From Nocardioides sp. Iso805N (GTDB lineage Bacteria > Actinomycetota > Actinomycetes > Propionibacteriales > Nocardioidaceae), in assembly GCF_000364605.1 (NCBI RefSeq), contig NZ_KB822577.1, forward strand, positions 62,001 through 126,000: a DNA stretch of 64,000 bases. Direction: 5' to 3'. The position numbers and the translations under genes are program-made. The notes below the pieces were generated by a model. It saw nothing but the letters and a program-made list of their open reading frames with translations. It ran no database searches and was not told where the DNA came from. This document shows, in pieces, positions 49,981 to 58,600 of this stretch; within the stretch, counting starts at the first letter, position 1; every line of letters begins with the position of its first letter.

Positions 49981-50018
49981 GCAAGACCCGGATCCGCAGT
50001 TGTGGGTCCGGGTCTTGC
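49981..50018 (+). terminator. Hairpin after tRNA-Ser
   Basis: GCAAGACCCGGA (49981-49992) pairs perfectly with TCCGGGTCTTGC (50007-50018), giving a 12-bp stem and a 14-base loop, 19 bp after the tRNA. It is likely the tRNA terminator. Confidence 0.75.
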
Positions 50019-50140
50019 CCCTTTCGGAGCGATCCCGGCTCGGTGTCCGGCGGACGGATCGCGCAGCTCTGACCCGCCCGCGGCGTACGCCGTCGAGATA
50101 CGGTGCCGTCAAGCCGTGAAGACCTTCAGAAGGACGCCCC

Positions 50141-50827
50141 GTGACCACAGCACCGCAGGCCGGATCCGCACCTCGTCTCGACCGGGACGGCGAGGTGTTC
50201 GTACTCAACCTCGGCGACGGCGAGAACCGGTTCCATCCCGACTGGGTCGGTGCCGTCGATGCCGCACTGGCCGAGGTCGAGGCGGCCGAGGGGCAGCGTG
50301 CGCTGGTCACCACCGCGACCGGGAAGTTCTTCTCCAACGGTCTCGACCTGGACTGGCTCGGCGCCCACGCGGAGCAGCACGACGCCTACATCGCCGACGC
50401 GGAGCGACTCTTCGCCCGGCTCCTGGCGCTGCCGGTCATCACCGTCGTGGCGATCCAGGGGCACGCGTTCGCTGCCGGGGCGATGCTGACGCTGTCGCAT
50501 GACTTCCGGGTGATGCGCGCGGATCGCGGTTTCTGGTGCCTGCCGGAGATCGACATCGACATGCCGTTCACACACGGCATGAACGCACTGATCACCGCCC
50601 GACTCACCCCGCAGACAGCCCATGAGGCGATGCTCACCGGTCGCCGGTACGGCGGCGCCGACGCCCACGGCGCCGGCATCGTGGACCACGCCGTACCCGA
50701 GCTGGAGGTCCTGCCCGCGGCGATCGAGCTGGCGCGGGCGAACACCTCGAAGGCCGGTACGACGCTGGCGACGATCAAGACCCGGCTCTACGAGGACGCG
50801 CTCAGCGAGCTGGCGACCCCGCGCTGA
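50141..50827 (+). CDS. Enoyl-CoA hydratase/isomerase-family protein
   Basis: The 228-residue crotonase-fold protein has the oxyanion-hole segments FFSNGLDLDW and GHAFAAGAML and a region near WCLPEIDIDMP where the usual acidic catalytic residues sit. It is slightly short and closer to Delta3-Delta2-enoyl-CoA isomerases than to hydratases. It acts on enoyl-CoAs in fatty-acid or side-chain oxidation. The GTG start at 50141 follows AGAAGGA. The last 26 bp overlap the stop region of the convergent gene. Confidence 0.88.
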   Translation: MTTAPQAGSAPRLDRDGEVFVLNLGDGENRFHPDWVGAVDAALAEVEAAEGQRALVTTATGKFFSNGLDLDWLGAHAEQHDAYIADAERLFARLLALPVITVVAIQGHAFAAGAMLTLSHDFRVMRADRGFWCLPEIDIDMPFTHGMNALITARLTPQTAHEAMLTGRRYGGADAHGAGIVDHAVPELEVLPAAIELARANTSKAGTTLATIKTRLYEDALSELATPR

Positions 50828-51497
50828 TTCCGTCGGCGCTGACCGCGCCGGCGAAGGCGCGGATCAGCGGATGGATCGGTGCGCCCGCCGAGGCGCCGAT
50901 GTGCGGCTGGAACATGCTGACGACGTAGAACGGGTGGTCCGGGAACTCCAGCACCTCCGCCTCGCCCTCCTCGCCTCTCGCACCGACCACCACGCCCGCG
51001 GTCTCCAACGCGGCGATGCTCGCTGCCGTCGGGGCGTAGTTGCAGTAGTGCATCCCGGCGAACTCGGTGCCGACCCAGCCGGCGAACCGGGAGTCGGCGA
51101 CGGGCGTCACCGTGCTCTCCTTGCCGTAGAGCGAGCAGGCCAGCAGCGCCACCGCGTTGTCGTCGCTCTCGCCGTCAGACTCGGCGTGGGTGGCTCGCTG
51201 TCCGAGCTCGGCGCGGAGGAACTCCATCACCGCGTACTGCATGCCACCGCAGGTGCCGAGGAACGGGATCGCGTTGGTCCGCACGGGGTGCAGCGCTGCG
51301 AGCACCGCGTCGTCATCGGCGTAGGGCGAGCCCGGGACCAGCCAGATCCCGTCGTAGGCGGTGACGTCGAAGTCGGACTCGGACGGCAGCCACTTCGCCG
51401 CGACGCCCAGCTCCTCGTTCAGTCGTGGCACGAGCGCGTTGAGCTCGTGGTGGCTGTGGTGTCCTCGGTCGTCGCCGAGCAGGCCGATCGTCGTCAC
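50802..51497 (-). CDS. Class I glutamine-amidotransferase-like protein (CTP-synthase C-domain related)
   Basis: The 231-residue protein resembles class I glutamine amidotransferase domains: nucleophile Cys83 in GTCGGMQYAV and a His in FQPHIGAS near the C-terminus. It fits the family annotated as related to the C-terminal region of CTP synthase, whose role is unknown. The N-terminal LLGDDRGHHSHHELN His cluster is unusual. GTG 51497 is the chosen start; the frame upstream lacks family support. It is convergent with the enoyl-CoA hydratase gene and overlaps it by 26 bp. Confidence 0.85.
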   Translation of the reverse strand: MTTIGLLGDDRGHHSHHELNALVPRLNEELGVAAKWLPSESDFDVTAYDGIWLVPGSPYADDDAVLAALHPVRTNAIPFLGTCGGMQYAVMEFLRAELGQRATHAESDGESDDNAVALLACSLYGKESTVTPVADSRFAGWVGTEFAGMHYCNYAPTAASIAALETAGVVVGARGEEGEAEVLEFPDHPFYVVSMFQPHIGASAGAPIHPLIRAFAGAVSADGISAGSPAR

Positions 51498-51508
51498 GGA
51501 CTCCGTTT

Positions 51509-52645
51509 CTACACCAGGGCGCGGGCGGCAAGCGCGAGCGCCCCGTGCAGCTCGGCCCGGTTGCCGAGCTCTGCCGCCCGGACGACCAACGCCGCCGCGG
51601 TGGCCGGTTGGGCGTAGCGCCGGATCGCCTGCTCGGCGCCCTGCACGAACGCCTCGCCGGCAGCGCCGAGCTCGCCGCCGATGATGACGGCGGTCGGGTT
51701 GACCAGGTTGCACAGGTCGCTGACGACCTGGCCCAGGATGCGGCCGCTCTCGTGCAGGATGCGCTCGGTGATCGGGTCGGTGAACGACTCGAGCGTGATG
51801 GCGGCACGGTCACCGCCGGGGTGGGTGTGCGCGATCTGGTCGATGACGGCCGCCACCGAGACGACCGCCTCCAGGCAGCCGCGGTTGCCGCAACGGCACA
51901 GCTCGGTGCGGCCGCCGAGGTGGGTGTGGCCGATCTCGCCGGCGAGCCCGGTGCCGCCGCGGTAGAGGTCGCCGCCGAGCACCAGGCTCGCGCCGATGCC
52001 GTGGGAGGCCTTCACGTAGAGGAAGTCCCGGTGGTTGCGGCCTGCCCCGCCGTACAGCTCGCCGAGGGCGCCGAGGGCGGCGTCGTTCTCGATCCGCACA
52101 GGTACGCCGATGCGTCGCCCCAGCTCGGTCGCGGGGGAGAGCCCGACCCAGCCCGAGAGGATGGTGGGCGACTGCACCAGTCCGGAGGCCAGGTCGACGG
52201 GACCGGGGATGCCCGCCGCGACCGCCTGCAGGCGGGTCACGTCGTGCTCGGCACGCAGCGTCGAGAGCAGCTCGGCGGCGGCGTTCATCGCCTCCTCAGC
52301 TGCGAGGTCGACGTCGATCTCGATCCGGCGGTCGCCGATCAGCCGGCCGAAGGAGTCGGCGATCGCCACGTGCAGGTGGTTGTGGCCGAAGTCGATGCCC
52401 GCGACGGGGTCGCCGACGGCCACCAGCAGTGTGCCGGGCCGACCGCTTCCTGTACCGGGGCCCTTCTCCTCGACCTCGAGCTCGCTGACCTGCGACTCAG
52501 AGAGGAGTCCGGACACGATCGCCTGGACGGCGCTGCGCGAGAGTCCGGTGCTCCGGGCCAGGTCGGCGCGCGTCACTCCCTGCCCGGCTCGGATGAGTCG
52601 GAGCATCTCGGTGCGGTTGCGCTGGCGCGGGGTGGAGTCGACCAC
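51509..52645 (-). CDS. ROK-family transcriptional repressor
   Basis: The 378-residue protein has an N-terminal winged HTH (VTRADLARSTGLSRSAVQAIVSGL) and a sugar-kinase-like ROK domain with GIDFGHNHLHVAI, the zinc motif GHTHLGG followed by CRCGNRGCLE, and IIGGELG. It is an XylR/NagC-type regulator that releases DNA on binding a sugar. It is divergent from the GH3 glycosidase at 52831, and the TTTTTG-N2-CAAAAA dyad between them is a probable site. It is likely to repress glycosidase expression without the inducing sugar. Confidence 0.93.
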   Translation of the reverse strand: MVDSTPRQRNRTEMLRLIRAGQGVTRADLARSTGLSRSAVQAIVSGLLSESQVSELEVEEKGPGTGSGRPGTLLVAVGDPVAGIDFGHNHLHVAIADSFGRLIGDRRIEIDVDLAAEEAMNAAAELLSTLRAEHDVTRLQAVAAGIPGPVDLASGLVQSPTILSGWVGLSPATELGRRIGVPVRIENDAALGALGELYGGAGRNHRDFLYVKASHGIGASLVLGGDLYRGGTGLAGEIGHTHLGGRTELCRCGNRGCLEAVVSVAAVIDQIAHTHPGGDRAAITLESFTDPITERILHESGRILGQVVSDLCNLVNPTAVIIGGELGAAGEAFVQGAEQAIRRYAQPATAAALVVRAAELGNRAELHGALALAARALV

Positions 52646-52685
52646 GCCAAGACTTTAGGGGACGCAGGGACTCCGTGCGACGCTC

Positions 52686-52808
52686 TTTTTGGTCAAAAAA
52701 CGAACAAAAAAACCTGAGAACTTCCTTCTTTCAACCTGTTGACGGCCGAAAGGTCCCGCCCTAGCGTGAGGGGCGTCACATTCGCATTGGGCGGCTATAT
52801 AGCGCCCA
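52686..52808. promoter_or_regulatory. GH3 promoter region with ROK-operator-like dyad
   Basis: TTTTTG (52686-52691) and CAAAAA (52694-52699) form a dyad in an A/T-rich patch. A TTGACG -35 (52739-52744) and TAGCGT -10 (52762-52767) with a 17-bp gap point rightward. TGGGC...GCCCA around GCTATATAGC (52788-52808) is a near-perfect palindrome in the leader. These fit ROK-controlled transcription of the GH3 gene. Confidence 0.65.
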
Positions 52809-52830
52809 GGGTTGTCAGAGAGGACGACTC

Positions 52831-55800
52831 ATGCGTCAACCAACTCCTCGCGGCATCGCCCGCGGGATCTCGGTCCTCGCGGCCGGGTGTCTGGCCTTCA
52901 GCGGCGTCTCCGTCGCACAGGCCGCCACCACGAATCCGGCTCCTTCCTCGCTCGAGAAGGCCGACGCCGCCCTGTCACAGCAGGCGGCCACCGAAGGCAT
53001 GGTCCTTCTGGAGAACCACGACAACGCGCTGCCGATGGCCACGAGCGGCAACGTCGCGCTCTTCGGTGTCGGCGCCTATGTCACGGTCAAGGGCGGCACC
53101 GGGTCCGGTGCTGTCAACAACCGGTCGAATGTGACCGTCAGGCAGGGTCTGGAGGCGGCGGGTTACAACATCACCACCAGCCCCGCCTACTGGAACGCGA
53201 TGACCTCGGCCTTCGACACCAAGTACCCGCCGAACCCCAATGGCGGAGTGCTGGGCGCGGCGCCCGACTACTCCTCGGTGGAGCAGCCGCTCACCGCCTC
53301 GAGCCGTAAGCCGACGGCGCCCACCGACACCGCGATCTTCGTGGTGGCTCGTAACTCCGGTGAGGGGGCCGACCGCTCCTCCGGCAAGGGCGACTACCTC
53401 CTCACCGACACCGAGCACGACGACATCGAGCTGCTCGGCCAGACCTACAAGCACGTCGTCGTGGTGCTCAACACCGGCGGCATCATGGACACGTCCTTCT
53501 TCAAGGACATCAACGCCTCGGAGGTCGACCCGGCCGGCGGCACCGCGCTGGACTCGCTGCTGCTGATGAGCCAGGCCGGCGAGCAGGGCGGTGCCGCGTT
53601 GGTGCAGGTCCTCGACGGTGAGGTCAGCCCGTCGGGCAAGCTCACCGACACCTGGGCCTCGAAGTACTCCTACTACCCAGCCTCGGGCACCTTCGCCAAC
53701 AACGACGGCACCGGGAACGACGAGAGCTACAGCGAGGGCCAGTACATCGGCTACCGCTACTTCGACTCCTTCTACAAGAAGATCGGCGCCGACAACGGCG
53801 TCGACCCGGCGAGCGTGGTCAACTACCCGTTCGGCTACGGCCTGTCCTACACCGACTTCAACATCACCCCGCTGAGCGTGACCGCGAACATGGACAAGGT
53901 CACCGTCAAGGCGCGGGTGACCAACGTCGGCGACACCTACAGCGGCAAGGAGGTCGTCGAGACCTACGTCTCCACGCCGCAGACGGGGCTGGACAAGCCC
54001 TACCAGGAGCTCACCGGCTACGCGAAGACCGACAACCTCGCTCCGGGTGCCTCCCAGCAGGTGACGATCAGCTTCGCGCCCTCCTCGATGGCCTTCTTCA
54101 ACCAGAGCCCGTCGCAGTGGCAGCTCGACCCGGGCGAGTACGTCGTCCGCGTCGGCGACTCCTCGCGCAACACGTCGGTGGCGGCTCGACTCGATCTCGG
54201 CGCCACCACCGCGACCGAGCTGGTCAACCCCGAGGTCACCAACGGTGCTGCCGCACCCGGACCTGCCACCGAGCTGACCAGCGACCCGGCGAACTTCTAC
54301 AGCTACTCCGCCGAGGCCGCCCAGCTCGCCGCCGCCCCGAAGGTCACCCTCGACACCGCGGGCTACCAGCCCAAGGACGACCGGTCGGCGTACGAGCAGG
54401 ACGTGCCTGTCCCGACCTCCCTCCCCTATGACGCCGTCGAGCACAACAAGGTCTCCAGCGTCACGACCTACCTCGACAAGAACCAGACCAACTGGGAGGG
54501 CACCGGCTCGCCGTACATCGCTAAGTCGGGCGAGAAGGTCGAGCAGGTGACCACCGACCCGACCAGCACGCTCTACGACGTCGCCTCGGGCAAGACCTCG
54601 ATGCAGAACTTCGTCGCGGGCCTCAGCGTGACCCAGATGGCGAACATCGTCGAGGGCGCCTCGGTCGGTGGCACCACGCCGTCCGCGATCGGCGCGGCCG
54701 GTTACACCACGGCGAAGTACGAGAACCTCGGCATCCCGGGCATGGCACTCTCCGACGGTCCGGCCGGTCTGCGGCTGACCCAGCAGATCGCGACCACGCC
54801 GAAGACCTACCAGTACGAGACGGCCTGGCCGGTCGGCACCATGCTGGCCCAGACCTTCAACCGTGACCTGGTCAAGAAGGTCGCCGAGGCGGTCGGCAAG
54901 GAGATGATCGACGCCGGCGTCACGCTGTGGCTCGCGCCGGGCATGAACCTGCACCGCGACCCCCTCAACGGCCGCAACTTCGAGTACTACTCCGAGGACC
55001 CGCTCGTCGCCGGCCTGACCGCCGCGGCGACCGCACAGGGTGTGCAGTCCAACCCGGGCGTGGGCGTGACGATCAAGCACTACGCCTTCAACAACCAGGA
55101 GACCCGACGCAGCGGCGGCAACTCCGTCGTCAGCGAGGCCGCCGCCCGTGAGCTGGACTTGCGGGCCTTCCAGATCGCTGTCACCACCGGTCAGCCGATG
55201 GCCGTGATGACGTCGTACAACAGGATCAACGGCACCTACGCGGCCGAGAACTACGACACCGTCACCGACATGCTCCGTGGTGAGTGGGGCTTCAAGGGCC
55301 TGGTCATGTCCGACTGGGGCGGTAGCCACAGCGCGACCTCGACCCTGTACGCCGGCAACGACCTGATCGAGCCCGGCGGCTCGCCGCAGAACGTCATCAA
55401 CGGGATCGAGAAGCAGGCGCCGACCATCGACGTCGCCGGTCTGCCGGCCTACACCAAGAACGTCTCGCCCACGCGGACGTCCTACACGTGGCAGTTCGGC
55501 GGCCTGACCCCGTCGGCCACCGGCACGGAGACGATCTCCACCACGATCGACGGCACCACCGACCTGACAAAGCAGCCCATCTCGGGCACGGCGACCACGG
55601 ATGTGATCAACAACCAGACGTTCGTGGCCGACCCCAAGCTCGCGACGGTCAACGACGCCTACAACTACGCACAGGCCCTGCTCGCAGGCAGTGCGCTGAA
55701 CGCCACCCAGAAGGCTGCGATCACGATCACCCCGCTGACCTACGCGACGCCGGGTGACATGACCAGTGCGGTGACGTCGTACACGGTGACGATCAAGGGC

Positions 55801-56748
55801 AACTACACCGCGACGAGCTACCCGATGCGCCTAGGCGACCTGCAGCGCAGCGTGGCGAACATCCTGAACGTCGTGATGCAGTCGGCTCCGTTCCAGCAGC
55901 TCGCCACCAACCAGGGCGTCAAGGGCGTCTCGGTGAAGAGCTACGAGGCACAGTTCGACCTGCCGACGGTGCTGACCGCATCGACCGGCTCGGTCGTCAA
56001 CGCGCCGAGCAGCAACCCCCCGACCGTGTCTCTGTCCACCACCCCGGCCACCCCTGCCAGCGGCTGGTTCACCGGACCGGTCAAGGTCGCGGCCCAGGTC
56101 GGCGACAGCGACGCCGACACCGCCTACGTCGGCATCGACGGCGGCGCACTGACGCTGTACACGGGACCGGTCACCGTCTCCGGTGACGGTGTCCACCATG
56201 TCCGTGCGATGGTCAGCGACGGCAACGGTGGCTTCGGCGACAGCACCATCGACGTCAAGATCGACTCGGCGGCGCCGACGGTGAAGGCTGCCGGCACTGG
56301 CGGGAAGCTGACCCTCTCGGCCAGTGACGCCGTCTCGGGTGTGCGCACGGTGCAGTACTCCACCAACGGTGGCAGGACCTGGAGCACCTACACCGCTCCG
56401 GTCAAGGTGGCGGGGCTGTCCCAGGCCTTCTCCTACCGGGCCACCGACAAGGCGGGCAACACCAGCGCCACCGCCTCGATCACCGTCAAGGCCGCGCTCA
56501 GGGTGAGCAAGCCGGTGATCACCGGCAAGGCCAAGGTCGGCAAGTCGCTCAAGGCCACCGCGTCCGCGACCGCGGGTGCTCACCTGAGCTACCAGTGGCT
56601 GCGCAACGGTCACCCGATCAAGCACGCGACAGGTGCGAAGTACCACCTGGTCGGTGCCGACCGACACCACAAGGTCTCGGTCAAGGTGACCGCCAGCGCT
56701 GCAGGTAGCAGCGTGAGCGCCACCTCGAAGAAGGTCACCATCAAGTAG
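52831..56748 (+). CDS. Secreted GH3 glycosidase with permuted domain order
   Basis: This 1305-residue enzyme has a Sec signal (cleavage near residue 31) followed by the GH3 C-terminal domain (about 45-310) and an Fn3-like domain (about 345-450). The catalytic TIM barrel comes later (about 600-870): RDPLNGRNFEYYSEDP, GVTIKHYAFNNQE and the nucleophile Asp828 in VMSDWGG. The order C-domain, Fn3, N-domain is reversed relative to standard GH3. After it come bacterial Ig-like regions and a basic C-terminal Ig-like repeat. It would release glucose or xylose units from beta-glycosides outside the cell. It is controlled by the divergent ROK gene and followed by a strong terminator. Confidence 0.92.
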   Translation: MRQPTPRGIARGISVLAAGCLAFSGVSVAQAATTNPAPSSLEKADAALSQQAATEGMVLLENHDNALPMATSGNVALFGVGAYVTVKGGTGSGAVNNRSNVTVRQGLEAAGYNITTSPAYWNAMTSAFDTKYPPNPNGGVLGAAPDYSSVEQPLTASSRKPTAPTDTAIFVVARNSGEGADRSSGKGDYLLTDTEHDDIELLGQTYKHVVVVLNTGGIMDTSFFKDINASEVDPAGGTALDSLLLMSQAGEQGGAALVQVLDGEVSPSGKLTDTWASKYSYYPASGTFANNDGTGNDESYSEGQYIGYRYFDSFYKKIGADNGVDPASVVNYPFGYGLSYTDFNITPLSVTANMDKVTVKARVTNVGDTYSGKEVVETYVSTPQTGLDKPYQELTGYAKTDNLAPGASQQVTISFAPSSMAFFNQSPSQWQLDPGEYVVRVGDSSRNTSVAARLDLGATTATELVNPEVTNGAAAPGPATELTSDPANFYSYSAEAAQLAAAPKVTLDTAGYQPKDDRSAYEQDVPVPTSLPYDAVEHNKVSSVTTYLDKNQTNWEGTGSPYIAKSGEKVEQVTTDPTSTLYDVASGKTSMQNFVAGLSVTQMANIVEGASVGGTTPSAIGAAGYTTAKYENLGIPGMALSDGPAGLRLTQQIATTPKTYQYETAWPVGTMLAQTFNRDLVKKVAEAVGKEMIDAGVTLWLAPGMNLHRDPLNGRNFEYYSEDPLVAGLTAAATAQGVQSNPGVGVTIKHYAFNNQETRRSGGNSVVSEAAARELDLRAFQIAVTTGQPMAVMTSYNRINGTYAAENYDTVTDMLRGEWGFKGLVMSDWGGSHSATSTLYAGNDLIEPGGSPQNVINGIEKQAPTIDVAGLPAYTKNVSPTRTSYTWQFGGLTPSATGTETISTTIDGTTDLTKQPISGTATTDVINNQTFVADPKLATVNDAYNYAQALLAGSALNATQKAAITITPLTYATPGDMTSAVTSYTVTIKGNYTATSYPMRLGDLQRSVANILNVVMQSAPFQQLATNQGVKGVSVKSYEAQFDLPTVLTASTGSVVNAPSSNPPTVSLSTTPATPASGWFTGPVKVAAQVGDSDADTAYVGIDGGALTLYTGPVTVSGDGVHHVRAMVSDGNGGFGDSTIDVKIDSAAPTVKAAGTGGKLTLSASDAVSGVRTVQYSTNGGRTWSTYTAPVKVAGLSQAFSYRATDKAGNTSATASITVKAALRVSKPVITGKAKVGKSLKATASATAGAHLSYQWLRNGHPIKHATGAKYHLVGADRHHKVSVKVTASAAGSSVSATSKKVTIK

Positions 56749-56767
56749 CAACCTCTCCTCCCATGAA

Positions 56768-56809
56768 GCGGGGGCCGGGTCCTGGCGAACACCAGGACCC
56801 GGCCCCCGC
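56768..56809. terminator. 18-bp-stem terminator hairpin after GH3
   Basis: GCGGGGGCCGGGTCCTGG (56768-56785) pairs perfectly with 56792-56809 around loop CGAACA. There is no T-run. It lies 19 bp after the GH3 stop. Confidence 0.85.
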
Positions 56810-56857
56810 GCCGGATTCCGGCGGAAGACCCTGCTTGTGCCGGCTGCCCCGTGAGGG

Positions 56858-56945
56858 TTTGACCCCTGGGGGTCAGTGCCGCACGTTGTCAGGCAATGCA
56901 TTGCCCCCCAACCTGCGGTTTTGACCCCTGGGGGTCAAAACCGCA
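56858..56945. repeat. Palindrome cluster between GH3 and the acyl-CoA synthetase
   Basis: Two copies of TTGACCCCTGGGGGTCA (56859-56875 and 56921-56937) flank GGCAATGCATTGCC, a perfect 14-bp palindrome at 56892-56905. The right copy extends to 15-bp arms (TGCGGTTTTGACCCC paired with its complement, 56914-56945). It could be a bidirectional terminator or a dispersed repeat. Confidence 0.75.
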
Positions 56946-56972
56946 CGACGCGCTCGCGCTCCTAAGCCGAGC

Positions 56973-58505
56973 TCAGTTCACCTGCCGGCCGGCCGTGGGC
57001 CAGTACGGCGCCCGCAGCTTGAACTTCTGCAGCTTGCCCGTCGCCGTACGTGCGAGCTCGTCGCGGAACTCGACCGAGGTGGGCGCCTTGTAGCCGGCCG
57101 CGTGCTCCTTGCACCAGGCGATCAGCTCACCCTCGGTGATCGTCGCGTCGGGCGCGAGCACGACGAGCGCCTTGATGGTCTCGCCCCACTTCTCGCTCGG
57201 TACGCCGATGACGGCCACCTCGGCGACCGCAGGGTGGGAGAAGAGCACGTCCTCGACCTCGATGCTGGAGACGTTCTCCCCGCCGGTGATGATGACGTCC
57301 TTCTTGCGGTCGCTGATCGTCAGGTAGCCGTCGTCGGTGACGAAGCCGCCGTCGCCGGTGTGGAACCAGCCGTCGGCCAGCGCCTTGGCGCTCTCCTCGG
57401 GCTGCCCCCAGTAGCCCTCGAGGACCACGTTGGAGCGGGCCAGAACCTCGCCCTCCGGGTCGATCGCGACCGAGACACCGAGCGCCGGGACGCCTGCGCG
57501 GGTCAGCTTGGCCGCCCGGTCGTGCGGGTCGAGGTCGTCCCACTCGGCGCGGGTGCGGTTCACCGTGAGCAGCGGCGAGGTCTCGGTCAGCCCGTAGATC
57601 TGGATGAACTCCCAGCCGAGCTCCTCCTGCACCCGTACGACCGTCCTGGTCGGCGGAGGCGCTCCGGCCATGACGATCCGCACCCGGTCGCGGCCGGGGA
57701 TCTCGCCCTCCCAGGTCTGGGCCGCATCGAGCACCGCGGCCGCCACCGCGGGGGCGGCACACATCACCGTGACGCCGTGGTCGCGCACCCGGCGCAGGAT
57801 CTCGGCGCCGTCGACCTTGCGCAGGATGACGTGCTTGACGCCCAGTGCCGTGGCCGCGAAGGGCATCCCCCAGCCGTTGGCGTGGAACTGCGGCAGCGTG
57901 TGGAGATAGACGTCGCGGTCGGTCAGACCGACGTGCAGGGCCAAGGTGATCGCGTTGGTCCAGATGTTGCGGTGGGTGATCTGCACGCCCTTGGGTCGCG
58001 CGGTCGTGCCGGAGGTGTAGTTGATCGTGGCGGTGGCGTTCTCGTCGTGCTCCCACGCCACCGGCTCCGCGCCCGGTGCGGCGTAGAGATCCTCGTCGTT
58101 CCCCAGCACGAAGCGGTGCTCCGCGGTCACCTCGGCGAGTGCGTCGTCCAGCTCGGGGTCGATGTAGACGACCTTGGCACCGCTGTGCGCGACGATGTAC
58201 TGCACCTCGTCGGGGCGCAGCCGGAAGTTGACCGGCACCAGCACCCGGCCATGGCCGGCGACGCCGAAGAACGAGGTCAGCAGCCGCGCGCTGTTGTGGC
58301 TGACCACCGCGACCCGCTCCCCGACGCCCACCCCGAGCTCGTCCAGCTTGGCCGCCTGGCGCCGGGCCAGGTCCCCCATCTCGCGGAAGGTCAACTCGCC
58401 GAGCGGGTTCGCCGGCTGGTCGGGCTCGTCGACGACGCCAGGGCGGTCGCCGTAGACCTGGACGGCGCGGTCGAGGAAGTCGTTGACGCTGAAGGGGACG
58501 AACAC
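56973..58505 (-). CDS. Acyl-CoA synthetase (AMP-forming)
   Basis: The 510-residue protein belongs to the ANL superfamily. It has the P-loop-like YTSGTTARPKGV near residue 185, the IYGLTETSP motif, WFHTGDGGF and the C-terminal SDRKKDVIITGGENVS and RTATGKLQKF with the catalytic Lys. It resembles medium/long-chain fatty-acyl or aryl-CoA synthetases. It would activate an acid with ATP and CoA. It starts with ATG at 58505. The partner dehydrogenase at 45577 and hydratase at 50141 could act on its products. Confidence 0.93.
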   Translation of the reverse strand: MFVPFSVNDFLDRAVQVYGDRPGVVDEPDQPANPLGELTFREMGDLARRQAAKLDELGVGVGERVAVVSHNSARLLTSFFGVAGHGRVLVPVNFRLRPDEVQYIVAHSGAKVVYIDPELDDALAEVTAEHRFVLGNDEDLYAAPGAEPVAWEHDENATATINYTSGTTARPKGVQITHRNIWTNAITLALHVGLTDRDVYLHTLPQFHANGWGMPFAATALGVKHVILRKVDGAEILRRVRDHGVTVMCAAPAVAAAVLDAAQTWEGEIPGRDRVRIVMAGAPPPTRTVVRVQEELGWEFIQIYGLTETSPLLTVNRTRAEWDDLDPHDRAAKLTRAGVPALGVSVAIDPEGEVLARSNVVLEGYWGQPEESAKALADGWFHTGDGGFVTDDGYLTISDRKKDVIITGGENVSSIEVEDVLFSHPAVAEVAVIGVPSEKWGETIKALVVLAPDATITEGELIAWCKEHAAGYKAPTSVEFRDELARTATGKLQKFKLRAPYWPTAGRQVN

Positions 58506-58600
58506 GAGCTGGCCTCCAGGGTGGGCGGGTCGCCGACGTCGGCAGTGCCCCTAAGTCTGCTGTCCCGACGCAGCCGCCGCCACTGGTCCGCAGGAGCGGA

